Below, one piece after another: positions 12,453 to 23,573 of a stretch of 64,000 bases of DNA. A program made the position numbers and the translations under genes. The DNA lies in contig JAVTVY010033832.1 of assembly GCA_036873755.1 (NCBI GenBank), positions 89,660 to 153,659 of the forward strand. The letters are read 5' to 3'. This DNA comes from Hanleya hanleyi (lineage: Eukaryota; Mollusca; Polyplacophora; Lepidopleurida; Hanleyidae). Position 1 is the first letter of the stretch, and each line of letters begins with the position of its first letter. Under the pieces are notes generated by a model. That model was given only the letters and a program-made list of their open reading frames with translations, ran no database searches and was not told the origin of the DNA.

Positions 12453-13440
12453 AGCAAACGAGCAAATTAACTCTATCTATACTGGGCGAAGTGCCCCTAT
12501 ATATTTTCGCTATCCATAAGGCTGGAGTGCTGAAGCTCACCAAACTATATCTTGGGGGTCAAACTTTACAAAATGTATAAACAAATTCAAGATGACCACC
12601 ATAATGACGTCACAGTAACGTCATTTTTAAAGAAGAAATTCATTGGACGATTTTACGAATTTTTCATTTATGTATTTTCTTCACACAAAAAAACTACATG
12701 ATAAATTAGTACATAATAATCACATTTGAAATAAAATAAATTGTGTCAACTTTTCCTCGAAAATATCACCTTTTCTGGTGCCTCACATGGTCGCCATTTT
12801 GAATTTAACCATGATCCCTTGCTTTAGGGTTATGCAAATAGCTTCAAAATGACTCCAATATGATAAACTACAAAATCACGGAGTATCAGTTCTCAAGCTT
12901 TTGTGGTTCCGGTGAACAAAAAAAAAACAACAGGTGGGCATAAAGTGCTCCCCATACCATGCCTACCCAATCTCCGGAACGACAAAAACTTGAGTGTTGA
13001 GACTTTGTATTTTATCATATTGACGTCATTTTGAGCATATTTCGCGTAACCATCAAGCAGAGGATCATGGGTATATTCAAGAGGACGGCCATGTGGTGCA
13101 CCAGAAAAGGAATGTTTTCGTCATTTTTCTTCATAATTTCTGATTTTCTGTGAGGAAAGGTGAGCAAACGCTATTTATTTTCCATCAGATTATTATTTAC
13201 TAATTTATCATGTAGATTTTGCGAGGAAATTCGAAAAATCGTTCAAAAAATGCCTTTTTTGAAAATGACGTCACTGCGGCGTTTTCATGTTGGCCATATA
13301 TTTTCTAGTATATCTGGTACACAGAAGTTTAGTGTGGTAAGTTCCAGACTCCTACCTCAAGAGGATAGAAAAATATTTAGGGAGTCGAATTTCCCCCGTC
13401 TCCAAGGCCTGGACTTCGCCAGGCCAGATAGAGTTAATAT
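12453..13440. repeat. Foldback element, U2 copy
   Basis: Same inverted-repeat structure as 5560-6545, offset by ~6893 bp, with only a few base changes. The longer frame here (13160-13498) exists only because one base change removes a stop present in U1 and U3, which argues against a real protein. Confidence 0.6.
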
Positions 13441-14314
13441 ACGTATAGACAATGTACAGAGGAAGGCCATCACATGGATCTTCAAAGGGACGCTCTAATG
13501 GTATGGTATTTCTATACATCAGCCACGATTGTATTGTAGATGGTCATGTGGGCGCATCTCATGAACCTGCAATTGGCATTTCAGTTATGAATCTGATATA
13601 CTGAAGAAAGACTTTATATGCCAATTGAAACATTTCACGATCTCACCGATCCAATCATAATAATGACGATGAAGACAGTGCATGTGTCGTCTGTAACCCT
13701 GATTGAATTGTTGGAGCTGAAGTAGAAAAGTGGTAGAAGTGACTGGAGTCAACATTATCACAAAGACATGGTGTATTTGATCAATTATGTAATAGGATTA
13801 CACGGTATACACTATTAAATTCTCGCTTTGATCGAAACTAGCTTATCAGAGCTTTTTTATTTTCGAGCAGACTGTATCGTCTTGTATCATCGTTTTATGT
13901 GTTATTTCAATTCGCGTAAAAAATGTCTACGGCGTATTGTGTCTAATATTAACAACCGTTAGCTCTCAACTTGGTCGTTATATACAATTGCTGCTACTTG
14001 GTTGTTGCTATTTCGTATCAAACAATTTTCTATGGGATGTTTTCTCTCTTTCGATTATGAACGCCAGACGGAACACTACTGAGATTATATCAGTTCTGAA
14101 ACTTGTTTCCTCAGGCTCAGTCAGGATCGCCATGCTACACTTATTGTCCGACAATAAGCCCACTGACGTCCATCCTCGAGATCAGAGGAAATAGAGACGA
14201 GATCTGAAGAACAGCACGCCATGGCAGTCACAATATTACACAACTGACTCCTTCCTCTCGCCTATAAGGATGGGTTGGGACTGCCATTTATCTGTTTTTC
14301 TAATTCCCTACTTA

Positions 14315-14480
14315 TAGTCTGTGGGCTTATGTAAAAAAAGCTAAATTTTGGGTAGATTCTTGGCACCAATGTTTAAGCACACCTAGAAACATCACTGATT
14401 AAGAAAAAAATGGGTGCCAGTTTTTGCATTAACATTTAGGGCCTCCATTTTGAATTTCAAAATAGCCGCCTTTTTTTAGC
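14315..14480 (+). repeat. Left terminal inverted repeat of the C2H2 element
   Basis: Pairs with 18088-18254. Shared blocks include GGGTAGATTCTTGGCAC, TGGGTGCCAGTTTTTGCATT and CCTCCATTTTGAATTTCAAA, at ~80% identity overall. The divergence between the ends suggests the element is not freshly transposed, or that the ends evolve independently. Confidence 0.8.
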
Positions 14481-14654
14481 CGATCTGTATGATTTTTTGT
14501 TATTCAACATTATTTTAAACATGTAATCGAAATGTGCGCAAATAGTTTGGGTTTGAAATGCATTACAGTTGAGACAACTGTTCATCTGAACTCGTTTGCA
14601 TGGATATTAACCTGTTTTCGACGTTATTATCAAGAAATATTGGTATGAATGTGC

Positions 14655-15575
14655 AACTTCTTACTGTAGTCCGTGAGCTACTAGGGCTCACCTTGCACCC
14701 CCCACTACAGACCGAAACTATGTTTTTATGTGCTTTAGGACATGTCAAATAAGAAACAATTTGTTAACAGTCGATAAACTGGGACTCGCTACCCTTTTAA
14801 TCACTTCGAAATTACTCCTGTGTTAATAAGTACAATTTTTGTGACAATAGGGGGTAGGGTTACAAGAATAGTCTTATCTTCCATAATTATTATCGAATCT
14901 TTATAATGTTGGCCACATATTATTCAGCATTGATTGCTGCATCGAATATTTACAAGATAATATCACTATTTGTTGGGTATGACGTCACACAGGGACCATA
15001 CATACAAAAGTAGGAGTAGTAGCGAAAGCTGGCGTTTTGGGGTGCGTGAGGGTGTGCTTGAGCGATTGAGGGACCATTCTTGGTTAGAATGCGTCGGGTG
15101 AGGTGTCAAAGTGAAGCCCTCGGTATGTAGACCACGGCTTGAGGGATCTCCACATGATCTGTGATGTCATTGGTGACATCAGTAGGAGTAGTAGATAAAG
15201 TAGGCATTTTGAGGATGCGGAGGAAGGTTTTTGGGGTAGAGATAGATCATCTGTGGTCTAAATGGACCGTGTGGGGTGTCATCTTGTAACTCTCTGCATG
15301 TAGATGCAGAGGGACACCCCACACGGTCCATTTAGACCACGGATGGTCCATCTCTACCCCAAAAACCTTGGGGTAAACCAAAAATTGTACTTATTAACAC
15401 AGGAGTAATTTCCAAGTGATTAAAAGGGTAGTGAGTCCCAGTTTATCGACTGTTAACAAAATGTTTCTTATTTGACATGTCCTAAAGCACATAAAAAACA
15501 TAGTTTCGGTCTGTAGTGGGGGGGGGGGGGTGCAAGGTGAGCCCCAGTAGCTCACGGACTACTGGTATATGACAA
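14655..15575. repeat. Long hairpin with asymmetric arms inside the C2H2 element
   Basis: 14658-14868 is an almost perfect reverse complement of 15372-15572 (GTCCGTGAGCTACT against AGTAGCTCACGGAC; GTCGATAAACTGGGAC against GTCCCAGTTTATCGAC). Inside it, 15218-15287 pairs with 15300-15368. The left arm also holds two reverse-orientation copies of the 177 bp unit found at 16904-17640 (unit ends at 15107 and 15280). It looks like a nested foldback. A G13 run lies at 15518-15530. Confidence 0.75.
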
Positions 15576-15633
15576 ATATTTTCTGCTCACAGTATGTAAT
15601 AATGCATATCCAATGTGAACCAAATAAATTCCA

Positions 15634-15845
15634 TGAAAATCAGAGCTTCTGAGCTAGTTCACCAGGACGTTGAAGCGTTAAGCTGGGCGTTGACGGGCGT
15701 TGAGACGGGCGTTAAGGCGTAACGACGGGCTTTGACGGGCGTCGCTCCATTTCGATGAATTGGTGTCAATTCCATGGAAATCAGAGCTTCTGAGCTAATT
15801 CACCAGGGCGTTGAAGCGTTAAGCTAAGCGTTGACGGGCGTTACT
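15634..15845 (+). promoter_or_regulatory. GCGTTGA-rich direct repeats upstream of the C2H2 gene
   Basis: Two copies of a ~60 bp module (15634-15700 and 15778-15843) contain TCAGAGCTTCTGAGCTA, TTCACCAGG and then strings of GCGTTGA, GCGTTAAG and GGGCGTTGACGG. A third copy lies downstream at ~16829-16895, with more GCGTT motifs at 16725-16785. The second module ends three bases before the TATA box. Such iterated sites often bind the protein encoded next to them, but that link is inference. Confidence 0.55.
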
Positions 15846-15848
15846 GTC

Positions 15849-15856
15849 TATAAAAG
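15849..15856 (+). promoter_or_regulatory. TATA box of the C2H2 gene
   Basis: TATAAAAG lies 54 bp upstream of the ATG at 15903, leaving room for a start site ~30 bp downstream and a short leader. It is the best-formed core promoter I see in the window. Confidence 0.65.
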
Positions 15857-15902
15857 CGAGCGTATTTTCAAAAACACGCACAGTCGACGTTCAACCGTCA
15901 AC

Positions 15903-16439
15903 ATGACTTATACTTGCTCTGAGTGCGAGCGCACGTTCACCAGACATTACGATATGATGCGACACCAGAACAATATACATGGGATTGAAGACTCCGAGGA
16001 GTCCGTTGAGGGGGATGCTGATACAGAGACTGCTGAGAGTCTATCTAGTGATACGGAGAGCTTGACCTCAAATAGTCAGCATACGTCCGTGGAAAGTGAG
16101 GCAGAACCTACCTTCTGGGATCGTATTTTGACAGCAGCTATCAATACTTACGCTGCAGCGATCGAGGACGCCGGAGAGGATAATTTACAACAGACGTACA
16201 CCCAAATGTGCCCCCGCATCAGGAAAACAGCCATGGCGATCTATGAACAGTATACCTTACTACCGCTTGAAATGAAAGGCGACCCCACGCACAGGTCCAT
16301 CATGAAGGCCAAGCGTCACTTGGAGGAGGCTATGGGGCTACCACCCACCGTGGCCCTGGAAAATGCGATCAGAATGCGCAAACAACTGTTTCAGGACATG
16401 CTGCCCGAAGAATATCCAGGCCTGTCCGACGATGATTAG
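15903..16439 (+). CDS. C2H2 zinc-finger protein of unknown function, 178 aa
   Basis: I start the protein at ATG 15903 (context CAACATGA), 47 bp after the TATA box; the frame is open upstream to 15831, but that start would precede the core promoter. One N-terminal C2H2 finger is complete: Cys5, Cys8, His21, His26 (C-x2-C-x12-H-x4-H, with Phe12). Residues ~28-65 are acidic and serine/threonine-rich. Residues ~66-178 look helical, include an EQYTLLPLEMKGDP stretch, and end in an acidic LSDDD tail. The frame has no disabling change. An AATAAA follows at 16638. The function is unknown: a DNA-binding role is known for C2H2 fingers, and action on the flanking GCGTTGA repeats or as an element regulator is my inference. 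No nuclease or transposase motif is visible. Confidence 0.7.
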   Translation: MTYTCSECERTFTRHYDMMRHQNNIHGIEDSEESVEGDADTETAESLSSDTESLTSNSQHTSVESEAEPTFWDRILTAAINTYAAAIEDAGEDNLQQTYTQMCPRIRKTAMAIYEQYTLLPLEMKGDPTHRSIMKAKRHLEEAMGLPPTVALENAIRMRKQLFQDMLPEEYPGLSDDD

Positions 16440-16589
16440 AATAAACGGTTCAGAGCGAACATGGCTGAAGATGGAACTTGCTGAAATGGCGACTTCTGAT
16501 TGGACAAGACTACATCTAACGGACAGGAACGAATATGATAGATGCAAATGGTGGCCTCTGATTGGGCAAGAGTCTTTTTGAGTTGTAAA

Positions 16590-16643
16590 CATACCCAACG
16601 CGGCTCCCCAGCGTGGGTATGATGTAACATTGGGGAAAATAAA
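16590..16643 (+). terminator. 3' stem-loop and AATAAA poly(A) signal of the C2H2 gene
   Basis: CATACCCAACGC (16590-16601) pairs with GCGTGGGTATG (16611-16621) with one bulged A. AATAAA follows at 16638-16643. The stem-loop is not the histone type. It may be structural in the mRNA or unrelated to 3'-end formation. Confidence 0.5.
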
Positions 16644-16657
16644 CTATATGAAAAAAC

Positions 16658-16710
16658 TTCTTGTTGTTGTTGTTCTCTCATGTGTCATCCTTGTTGTTGT
16701 TGTTGTTCTC
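16658..16710 (+). repeat. (GTT)n microsatellite, two runs
   Basis: Two runs of TTG/GTT, separated by CTCTCATGTGTCATCC, form a ~30 bp duplication just beyond the poly(A) signal of the C2H2 gene. Confidence 0.7.
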
Positions 16711-16903
16711 TCTCCGGTCTATATCATGGCGTCAAGGCGTTATGTTAGAGCGTTAAGGCATAACTACAAGCGTTGACGGGCGTCACTGCATTTCGAAGAA
16801 TTAGTGACAATTACATGGAATATCTAGAAAATCAGAATTTCTGAGCTATTTCACCAGGGCGTTGAAGCGTTAAGCTTGGCGTTGGCGGGCGTTGCTACAA
16901 TAT

Positions 16904-17640
16904 GACACCTCATACGACGCATTCGGACCAAGGATGGTCCCTCTCTACACCAAATACCTTCCTTTCACTGCCCCAAAATGTCCACTTTGGCTACTACTCG
17001 TACTGATGACGTCACCAATGACGTCACAGATGACGTGAACATCCCTCAAATTGGGGTCTACACCCCAAGAGCTACAAAATGACACCTCACACGACGCATT
17101 CGGACCAAGGATGGTCCCTCTCTACACCAAATACCTTCCTTCACTGCCCCAAAATGGCCGCTTTACTTACTACAACCAACTGCGCATGCGCAGATTGACG
17201 CGACTTGCATTTGAAAACACACCATTCTGACTCTAACCCACACAAGCTTCACTTTGACACCTTCCACGTCCCATTCGGACCCATAGCGGTCATCTCTACC
17301 CCAAACACACACCCACATACCCCCCCAAAATGCCTGCTTTCTATACTACGGCCAGACTGCGCATGCGCAGAATGACCATATTTCTACCCCACATCCACGC
17401 CACCAAATGCTCCATTACATAGGCTTCACATGGATACCTCACACGACCCATTCGAACCGTGAATAGCCCATCTCTAACCCAAACACACCCACACACACCC
17501 CCAAAAATGCCTGCTTTCTATACTACGGCCAGGCTGCGCATGCGCCGATTATTGACAACGTACGAATTATTAGTGTAGTCAAGTGCTCCTGCATGAGAGC
17601 TCATACGACACCATTGGACCACCAGGGACTCACCTAGACT
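16904..17640 (+). repeat. 177 bp tandem repeat, four units plus a partial one, in the C2H2 element
   Basis: Units start with GACACCTCAYACGACGCATT-like sequence at 16904, 17081, 17256 and 17433, with a degraded fifth near 17598, giving spacings of 177, 175 and 177 bp. Each has a CTCTACMCCAAA block and a CCCCAAAATG block. Three units contain a TGCGCATGCGC palindrome at 17181, 17358 and 17535, exactly 177 bp apart. Reverse-oriented units in the left half (15000-15287) make this part of the element's inverted symmetry. Confidence 0.8.
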
Positions 17641-18087
17641 CCAACACGTTCACCCAGTATGGATTTATACATACATTGGGCTTGTACCCCAGTATATGGG
17701 TCTATATGGGGCTATAGACAGACCTCAAACTTTTTTCAAAAATTTCACCGTTTCGTGCCGGGACACTTCCTATCATGTTTGTCTTGACGAGACAAAACAA
17801 ATCAAAACAACCATACCGCAAATGTCTAGAAGTACGTTTCCCAGTGGGACAAACATTGGTCCTATACCCCTAGTATGGGACTATATGGGTCTATATGGGG
17901 CTACGTAAACAAATCCTGAAATCTGGTGACCATCTTGGATTTTTGCTAATTTAGAGTATTTATAATGTTCTTATTTTGTTTCCAATGAATGGTTGGCCCC
18001 TTTATAAGAGTTTAGATAAAATGAAACAAATATTGGATGACATTTGAATGAATAATTGGCAATTATGTTTAAAAATGATTTTCGATG
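17641..18087. other. Inner right part of the C2H2 element, no gene
   Basis: Contains a direct repeat of a GTATATGGGTCTATATGGGG-like block (17687-17716 and 17870-17904). The frame joining the two copies (17696-17908) is short and repeat-driven. Nothing else recognised. Confidence 0.5.
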
Positions 18088-18254
18088 ATGGCCATTTTGA
18101 AATTCAAAATGGAGGTCCCAAATGTTAATGCAAAAACTGGCACCCATTCTTTTCTTAATCAGCGAACTTTCTAGATGTGTTTAGACATGAGTGCCAAGAA
18201 TCTACCCGAAAAAATGACAAATCTGGAAAATATTACGTAAGCCCATAGACTATA
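18088..18254 (-). repeat. Right terminal inverted repeat of the C2H2 element
   Basis: Reverse complement of 14315-14480 at ~80% identity. It ends TTACGTAAGCCCATAGACTA plus two further bases (TA) before the TTA target copy. Confidence 0.8.
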
Positions 18255-20188
18255 TTATCAATGAGACCCGTAAAGTCTACATGTCTAACCAGTTCAAGTG
18301 TGTAACCGTGCAGGTCTACGTGTCTGCATGCTTATCCAGGTCTACGTTGTAATCATAAATACTGATCAGCGATACGGATTTCATATTGGAAACATCGTAA
18401 TGTCTTGCAGGCATCATTCAAGCACAGCGGAGCCTAGGTTGTGTGTGAGTTGGAGGGGGGAACGAGGCCGAAATTCTCCAACAATTTGAGCAGAATAATA
18501 TAAACATTAGACAATCGCTTTATGTTTTCCGGAGAGAATGACAAATGTGATACCGTAACCTTTATATCAGAATGCACCAGAACACAGCGTGTTGCATCTT
18601 TAAATTCGAGAATTTTCTGAAATGGCAGTCTACAGAACTCTTATGTCTGAAGTCCTTGAAAATAATAAGTGAAGGCTGAATCTATTGAGTTTAACATCTG
18701 GTTTTGAAAAATGGACCGGCCCATACAATCCAAAACATTACAGTCGATCAGAGTCGGGAATACTGAATTTCGAGTGGTCGCTTCGTCTTGCAGGCGGTAT
18801 AATTAATCCTAGTGGTAGACCTAATTTTACATTTCGGACAGCGACAAACCTTCTTAGCTTCACTGTAGTATATTTGCAGTTTTAGGATTAGAACTTTGGC
18901 TTCTCTTTGGCATTTTTCCTTGGACTATTCTTGGAGAAAATACACGAGAGAACTAATAAAAGCAGATTTTTTTTGCAGTCGGACCTAAAGACACAGGACA
19001 GACATGGTCGAAATTGGGTTTTATCAGGAAAGGTTAGAGCATTCGATTAATCAAAGCATTGCGGTTTTAGGAGGCTCAGTTAGGATCGACATGCTGAACT
19101 AATCGTCCGACAATAAGCCCAATGACGTCCTTCCTCGAGATCAAACGAAATAGGAAGGACATCTAACCAACAGCTTCCCCTACAAATCAGGATATTACAT
19201 AACCTTCTCCTTCCTCAGGAAAATTACCATGGGTTGTGACTGTCATTTATTTTATGGGTTCTTAATTCGCTTGCAGTTGATGAGACCCGTAAATAAGATT
19301 TCAAGTGTAAAGGATACTGACGTGTACAGGATTGCGATTGTTGATAGAAGCAGGCTGAAATATTTATTTTATCACCATAATGCCACATCAAAGTACACAA
19401 GCGATCGACCACTGTTCCTCGACGAGCATCATGAAAGTGGCACAGAAGCACTCTAATTAGGAAATGGTATGTCTTGGAGGTGGGGAAGTACCGGCAGACT
19501 AACAAGTCACACGATCGAGCAACATGAGATGGTTTCCTGCGAGAGAGAAGCGGACAACAGTTTGGTGTTCCGAAAAAGAATGTGCACTCCATGAATATTG
19601 AACTGTCTCTTACATCTGACTTAAATAACATACACTAAAATATTAGTTTTTTTTGTTTTTCTCCCCGTGAACTATTCTTTGTGAAAAAACGTGGTAACTA
19701 ATAAAAGTAGATTTTTCACAGTCGGAACTGAAAACATACGACAGCCATGGCCGCAACTGGGTCTGATCAGGAAAGGTCAAAGCATTTGATTGAACAAACC
19801 TTTCAGGATTTAGGAAGCTCAATTAGGATTGCTATGCTAAACTAATTGCCCAGCAATAAGTTCACTGACGTCCCTCATCGAGATCAAACGAAATAGCGAC
19901 GACAACAGCTCGCGATACAGATCATAATATCACACAACTTTCTCCTTCCTCACGCAAGTTATCCCAACTGTTTTTTTTATGTGCTCTTATTTCACTTGCA
20001 ATCGATGAGACCTGTAAATATAATGTCATGCGTAAACGATATTGATGTGTACATGATTGACGCGAATGTTGATAGGAAGAGTCTGAAATATTTATCTTAT
20101 CGCCATAATTCCACATCGAGGTACACAAACGATCGACCACTGTTCCTCGACGAACATCATGGAAGTGGCACAGACGCACTCTAATTAT

Positions 20189-20572
20189 GAAATTACAACG
20201 CATATAAGGGAATTGGGAAGGGGTGCCGACATACTGGCAGAGCCACATGACTTCACAGTATAGTCTTCTGGTTAACCTATTCTAAAGCACATACCAAGAA
20301 TCTAACGATTCGTGATATGTGTTGTACTATCTTAGGTACGCTTTTATTGTACCTGTTCATGTGGCAACTTGGATGATCTGACCACACGGCCCCTAGCACC
20401 GGCATAAGCGGTTTTAGATACAAATCTAGAGAGCTATGATGGAAATGCTCTGACAACTCGTATATTGGTAGTTGATGAGCTGTGTCGCTGTGACAACTCG
20501 TACACTGGGGATTGGTGAGCTGTATCGTCGCCAGATGAAAATCACGGCATTTAACACATTTAACATACCTTG
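20189..20572 (+). repeat. Dispersed repeat DR1, U2 copy
   Basis: Same as 9352-9735, offset by 10837 bp, with no difference noticed. Confidence 0.7.
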
Positions 20573-23500
20573 GAGGTGGGAAGGAGCTAGCAAACTGATC
20601 ACATGATCACACAACACGAGAGAAGAGAGAAGCGGTCAAAAGACTGGTGTTCTGATAACTCAGAAACTCCAGCTGTGATAGGTGTATTTTGGTTAAGGGG
20701 GCGTGGCATCTCCTATCACAGCTCAGAGTAAAGGCAGGTCAAAATGTGTCAATTAAAGCAGGCCTTCCGCAGCGTGCTTCTGAGCAATCTTTCGCCGAAG
20801 AAAACCATTAAACGGGAGTGACTGTTTTGATGCTAACAAAATGTGATCAAATGTGTGCAGGAAACATCGACTGATTTCCCCATTTTGGCGCCTTTTAAAC
20901 ATTTTGTAATAATATGACGCACGCTATTTTTATATCGTGACCTTTCTGATCACGTGAATAAACACACGCTGTTATTGGTTTACAACCGACAAGGATCAAT
21001 TTCAGATGATGTGAGCATTCTGCGCATGTCCATGCCAACTGTGAGAAACACGAGATGCTCAACTGTGAGAAACACGAGGATTTTGTTGATAAAATCCGTG
21101 TTTGAAGGCAGATTCCATCTAAGTAATGGAGTCCGTAGGTGGTTGTCGTGACTCTGTCTCAATTCCCCACGTCGAGTGCAATGAAAGATCTCGAGCGACT
21201 GATGTTCTATTTGTTTCTTTTCGTTTAAGTCTGTTAAGGCAATTCCGGCGTAGGAGTCCGGTCCAGGAACAACAATCAATGCAAAGTAAATTAGACTCCT
21301 TAGCCGATGTTTTCGGCCTAGTGTTCTGAATAAGAACTTGCACTCTAAAAATATTTTGTTCGAATTTATCATGAACCGTGTCTTACATCCGACTGTGAAC
21401 ACAGCTCATTAATTTCTATCAGATGGCTTGGCAGAGATATTACATCATGTGCAGGTGGTCGACCATTGTTGCATCTGCTAACGTCAAATCACGTTGTAAA
21501 GCGGTATCTACAGAACATCGCAAGAATTACTCTTGATCCTTTTGATGTCGTTGAGAGGAACATACATATCCATATTTATAACATGTATTTAACGGAACCA
21601 CATGCATAACCCGAGTATTGTAACTGGTCATGCATGTTGCAAATATGTAGGCGAATCTACACAGTTAACCATATGTAATGCCTCAATAATCAAACAATAG
21701 TCTATGAAATCCGTGAGATTTCCAACGAAAGCAGACTTGAATGCGGGTAGGATGTTGTCATCCATTTAGTTCAGGACCATCGTTGGCCAGTCGAGTACAT
21801 TCTACAGTATCGAGTGGTGAAATCTGGGAGGTTATATTCACAAATTTCACTATGGCGGTGTGATCAAAGGATTTGCATCGCAATACATCCAGCTACACCC
21901 ACATTGACTGCATGTTATCTGAATTGTTACCTTCAATTACGCAGCATGGGGCATCGTATCGGTGCTTGTTATGAGGCGGTTCCTTTGAGAATCGATAGAT
22001 ATCCGCGGTGTTGGTGACGTGCATGGCGCCAGGAGGGAAGTGAAATGAACACATATTTATCATCTTAAGAGGAAGTCACCTTTTAGTTGAAAGTTTTTCT
22101 TTCAGATAATTGTCCATTTTTGTATACAGAACAATGGACGTCTCTCGAGAGCTTGGGATACCTGGTATGCTGACACCATCAGAATCATCGATTTGGTTGT
22201 GAAACTATAAATATCAAGGTTCTAGAGATAAAGCGCAGTTCCAATGAGAAATACGGAAGATTTTCGTGTATCTTTAAGCAAATGCTGCACCAAAACTCTT
22301 ACCATGCGCTTTATGCGGAGAGCAGTCAAAGGGAGCTAATTAATCAGTTATTTTTCTTTTCCCTCACTGAGGGACATCGAATCTCAGAAATAAAGAAATA
22401 AGACAGAAAAGTTAGATGACGACTCTATAACGAATATTATGGATTAAGAATACTGATCAGCGATACGGATTTGATATTTTGGAACATCATGATGTCTTGC
22501 CGGCATCATTGAAAATTGTTGACCGCTTCTCTCTTGCAGGAAACAAGCCTATGTTTATGTATACTTTTTGTCTTTTTGAATTTGGTGCTAATACTGTTAT
22601 ATGGAAATGGAATAGGTCTTTGGATTATGGACGCGGATATTCTCTAATGGACGACGGCTGGATTATGAATGACGGACTAGACGCTTGTAATTGGTCTTAT
22701 CGACAAAGGTTAATCAAACCTTTGCGATCGCCATGTTGATCTTATTGGCGTCGTCTCTCAAGATCAGACGAAATAGAAATCGATCTAAAAGAGTAGATCG
22801 CTGTGCTACTTATATTATTATGCAACTTTCTCCTTCATCTCACCATAAATTGTTGCAGCCAATCACTTCATTGTCACATTTAATTCGCTTCTAATAGACG
22901 GGACTTTGAACCAAGCTTTCTAGCATAGCGGATTCACGGGGATTCTGCTAAACGGTGCATTATCTTTCAGTGTGAATCAACCTTTCTGAATCTAAATTAT
23001 GTGAACCCGGGTCCTAGACACAATAGCTTACCACGAGGATCGTGACCTCGATTACACTCCGGCACCTTTTAAAGCAACACCCGTTCGAGGGAACATGGAA
23101 TGTAGGTGGGGAAATTAAACGGCTTATTTGATAAGGAATCATTTTACCCCACACGTAGATATTCTGCCTGCAGTAGAACACCACAAAGACGTCTGATGAG
23201 GCGGAAACAACATCGTCCACGACCGCCTGCCTCGCGAAACAGGACTAATATAAAATATTAGTTCCAAGGCAAATAAAAAACAAATCATAGTATACATAAA
23301 AATGGGCCAATAAGAGGAAAGCGATCAACAGTCTTCAATGATGCTGGCAAGACATGATGTTTCAAAAATATCAATTCTGTATCGCTGATCAGCATTCTTA
23401 ATCAATATGAGTTCAGCTGTAAAGTCGTCATCTTGCGTATGATGTATCTCAGTCACGCTTTGACTGTGGCTGAAAAGCCCTGGGTCTAGACTCATTGATG

Positions 23501-23573
23501 CCCACAGACTTGACTATTGTATGCTTTGTCCCGTGAACCTTACATGAAGTATGGACCGTGGAGCATGACCACG

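Larger units (their letters stand above)
14315..18254. mobile_element. 3.94 kb inverted-repeat element carrying a C2H2 zinc-finger ORF
   Basis: This segment is absent from the same place in U1 and U3, where TTCCCTACTTAT runs straight into CAATGAGACC. Its ends are imperfect inverted repeats of ~165 bp, beginning TAGTCTGTGGGCTTATGTAA on the left and, on the opposite strand, TAGTCTATGGGCTTACGTAA on the right. The target duplication reads TTA (14312-14314 and 18255-18257) if two extra bases at the right end belong to the element; TTAT is an alternative. Inside are a long hairpin (14655-15575), GCGTTGA-rich direct repeats, a TATA box, a 178 aa C2H2 protein with a poly(A) signal, and 177 bp tandem units. 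I recognise no transposase, so the C2H2 gene may belong to the element or be cargo. I cannot name the family. Confidence 0.85.
11150..21986. repeat. Array unit U2, 10837 bp, carrying a 3.94 kb insertion
   Basis: Without the insertion at 14315-18254 plus its target duplication, this copy is ~6.89 kb and matches U1 with only scattered single-base differences. The 18290-21900 part and its U1 counterpart look almost letter for letter the same. Foldback at ~12453-13440, sub-repeats at 18937-19477 and 19682-20187, DR1 at 20189-20572, hairpin at 20671-20723. Confidence 0.85.

Noticed and set aside
13160..13498. 112 aa frame in U2
   Set aside because: It is open only because one base change removes a stop present in the U1 and U3 copies, and it lies in the arm of a foldback.
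16590..16621. Histone-type 3' stem-loop after the C2H2 gene
   Set aside because: Stem and loop sequences do not fit the histone consensus, and an AATAAA follows, pointing to ordinary polyadenylation.
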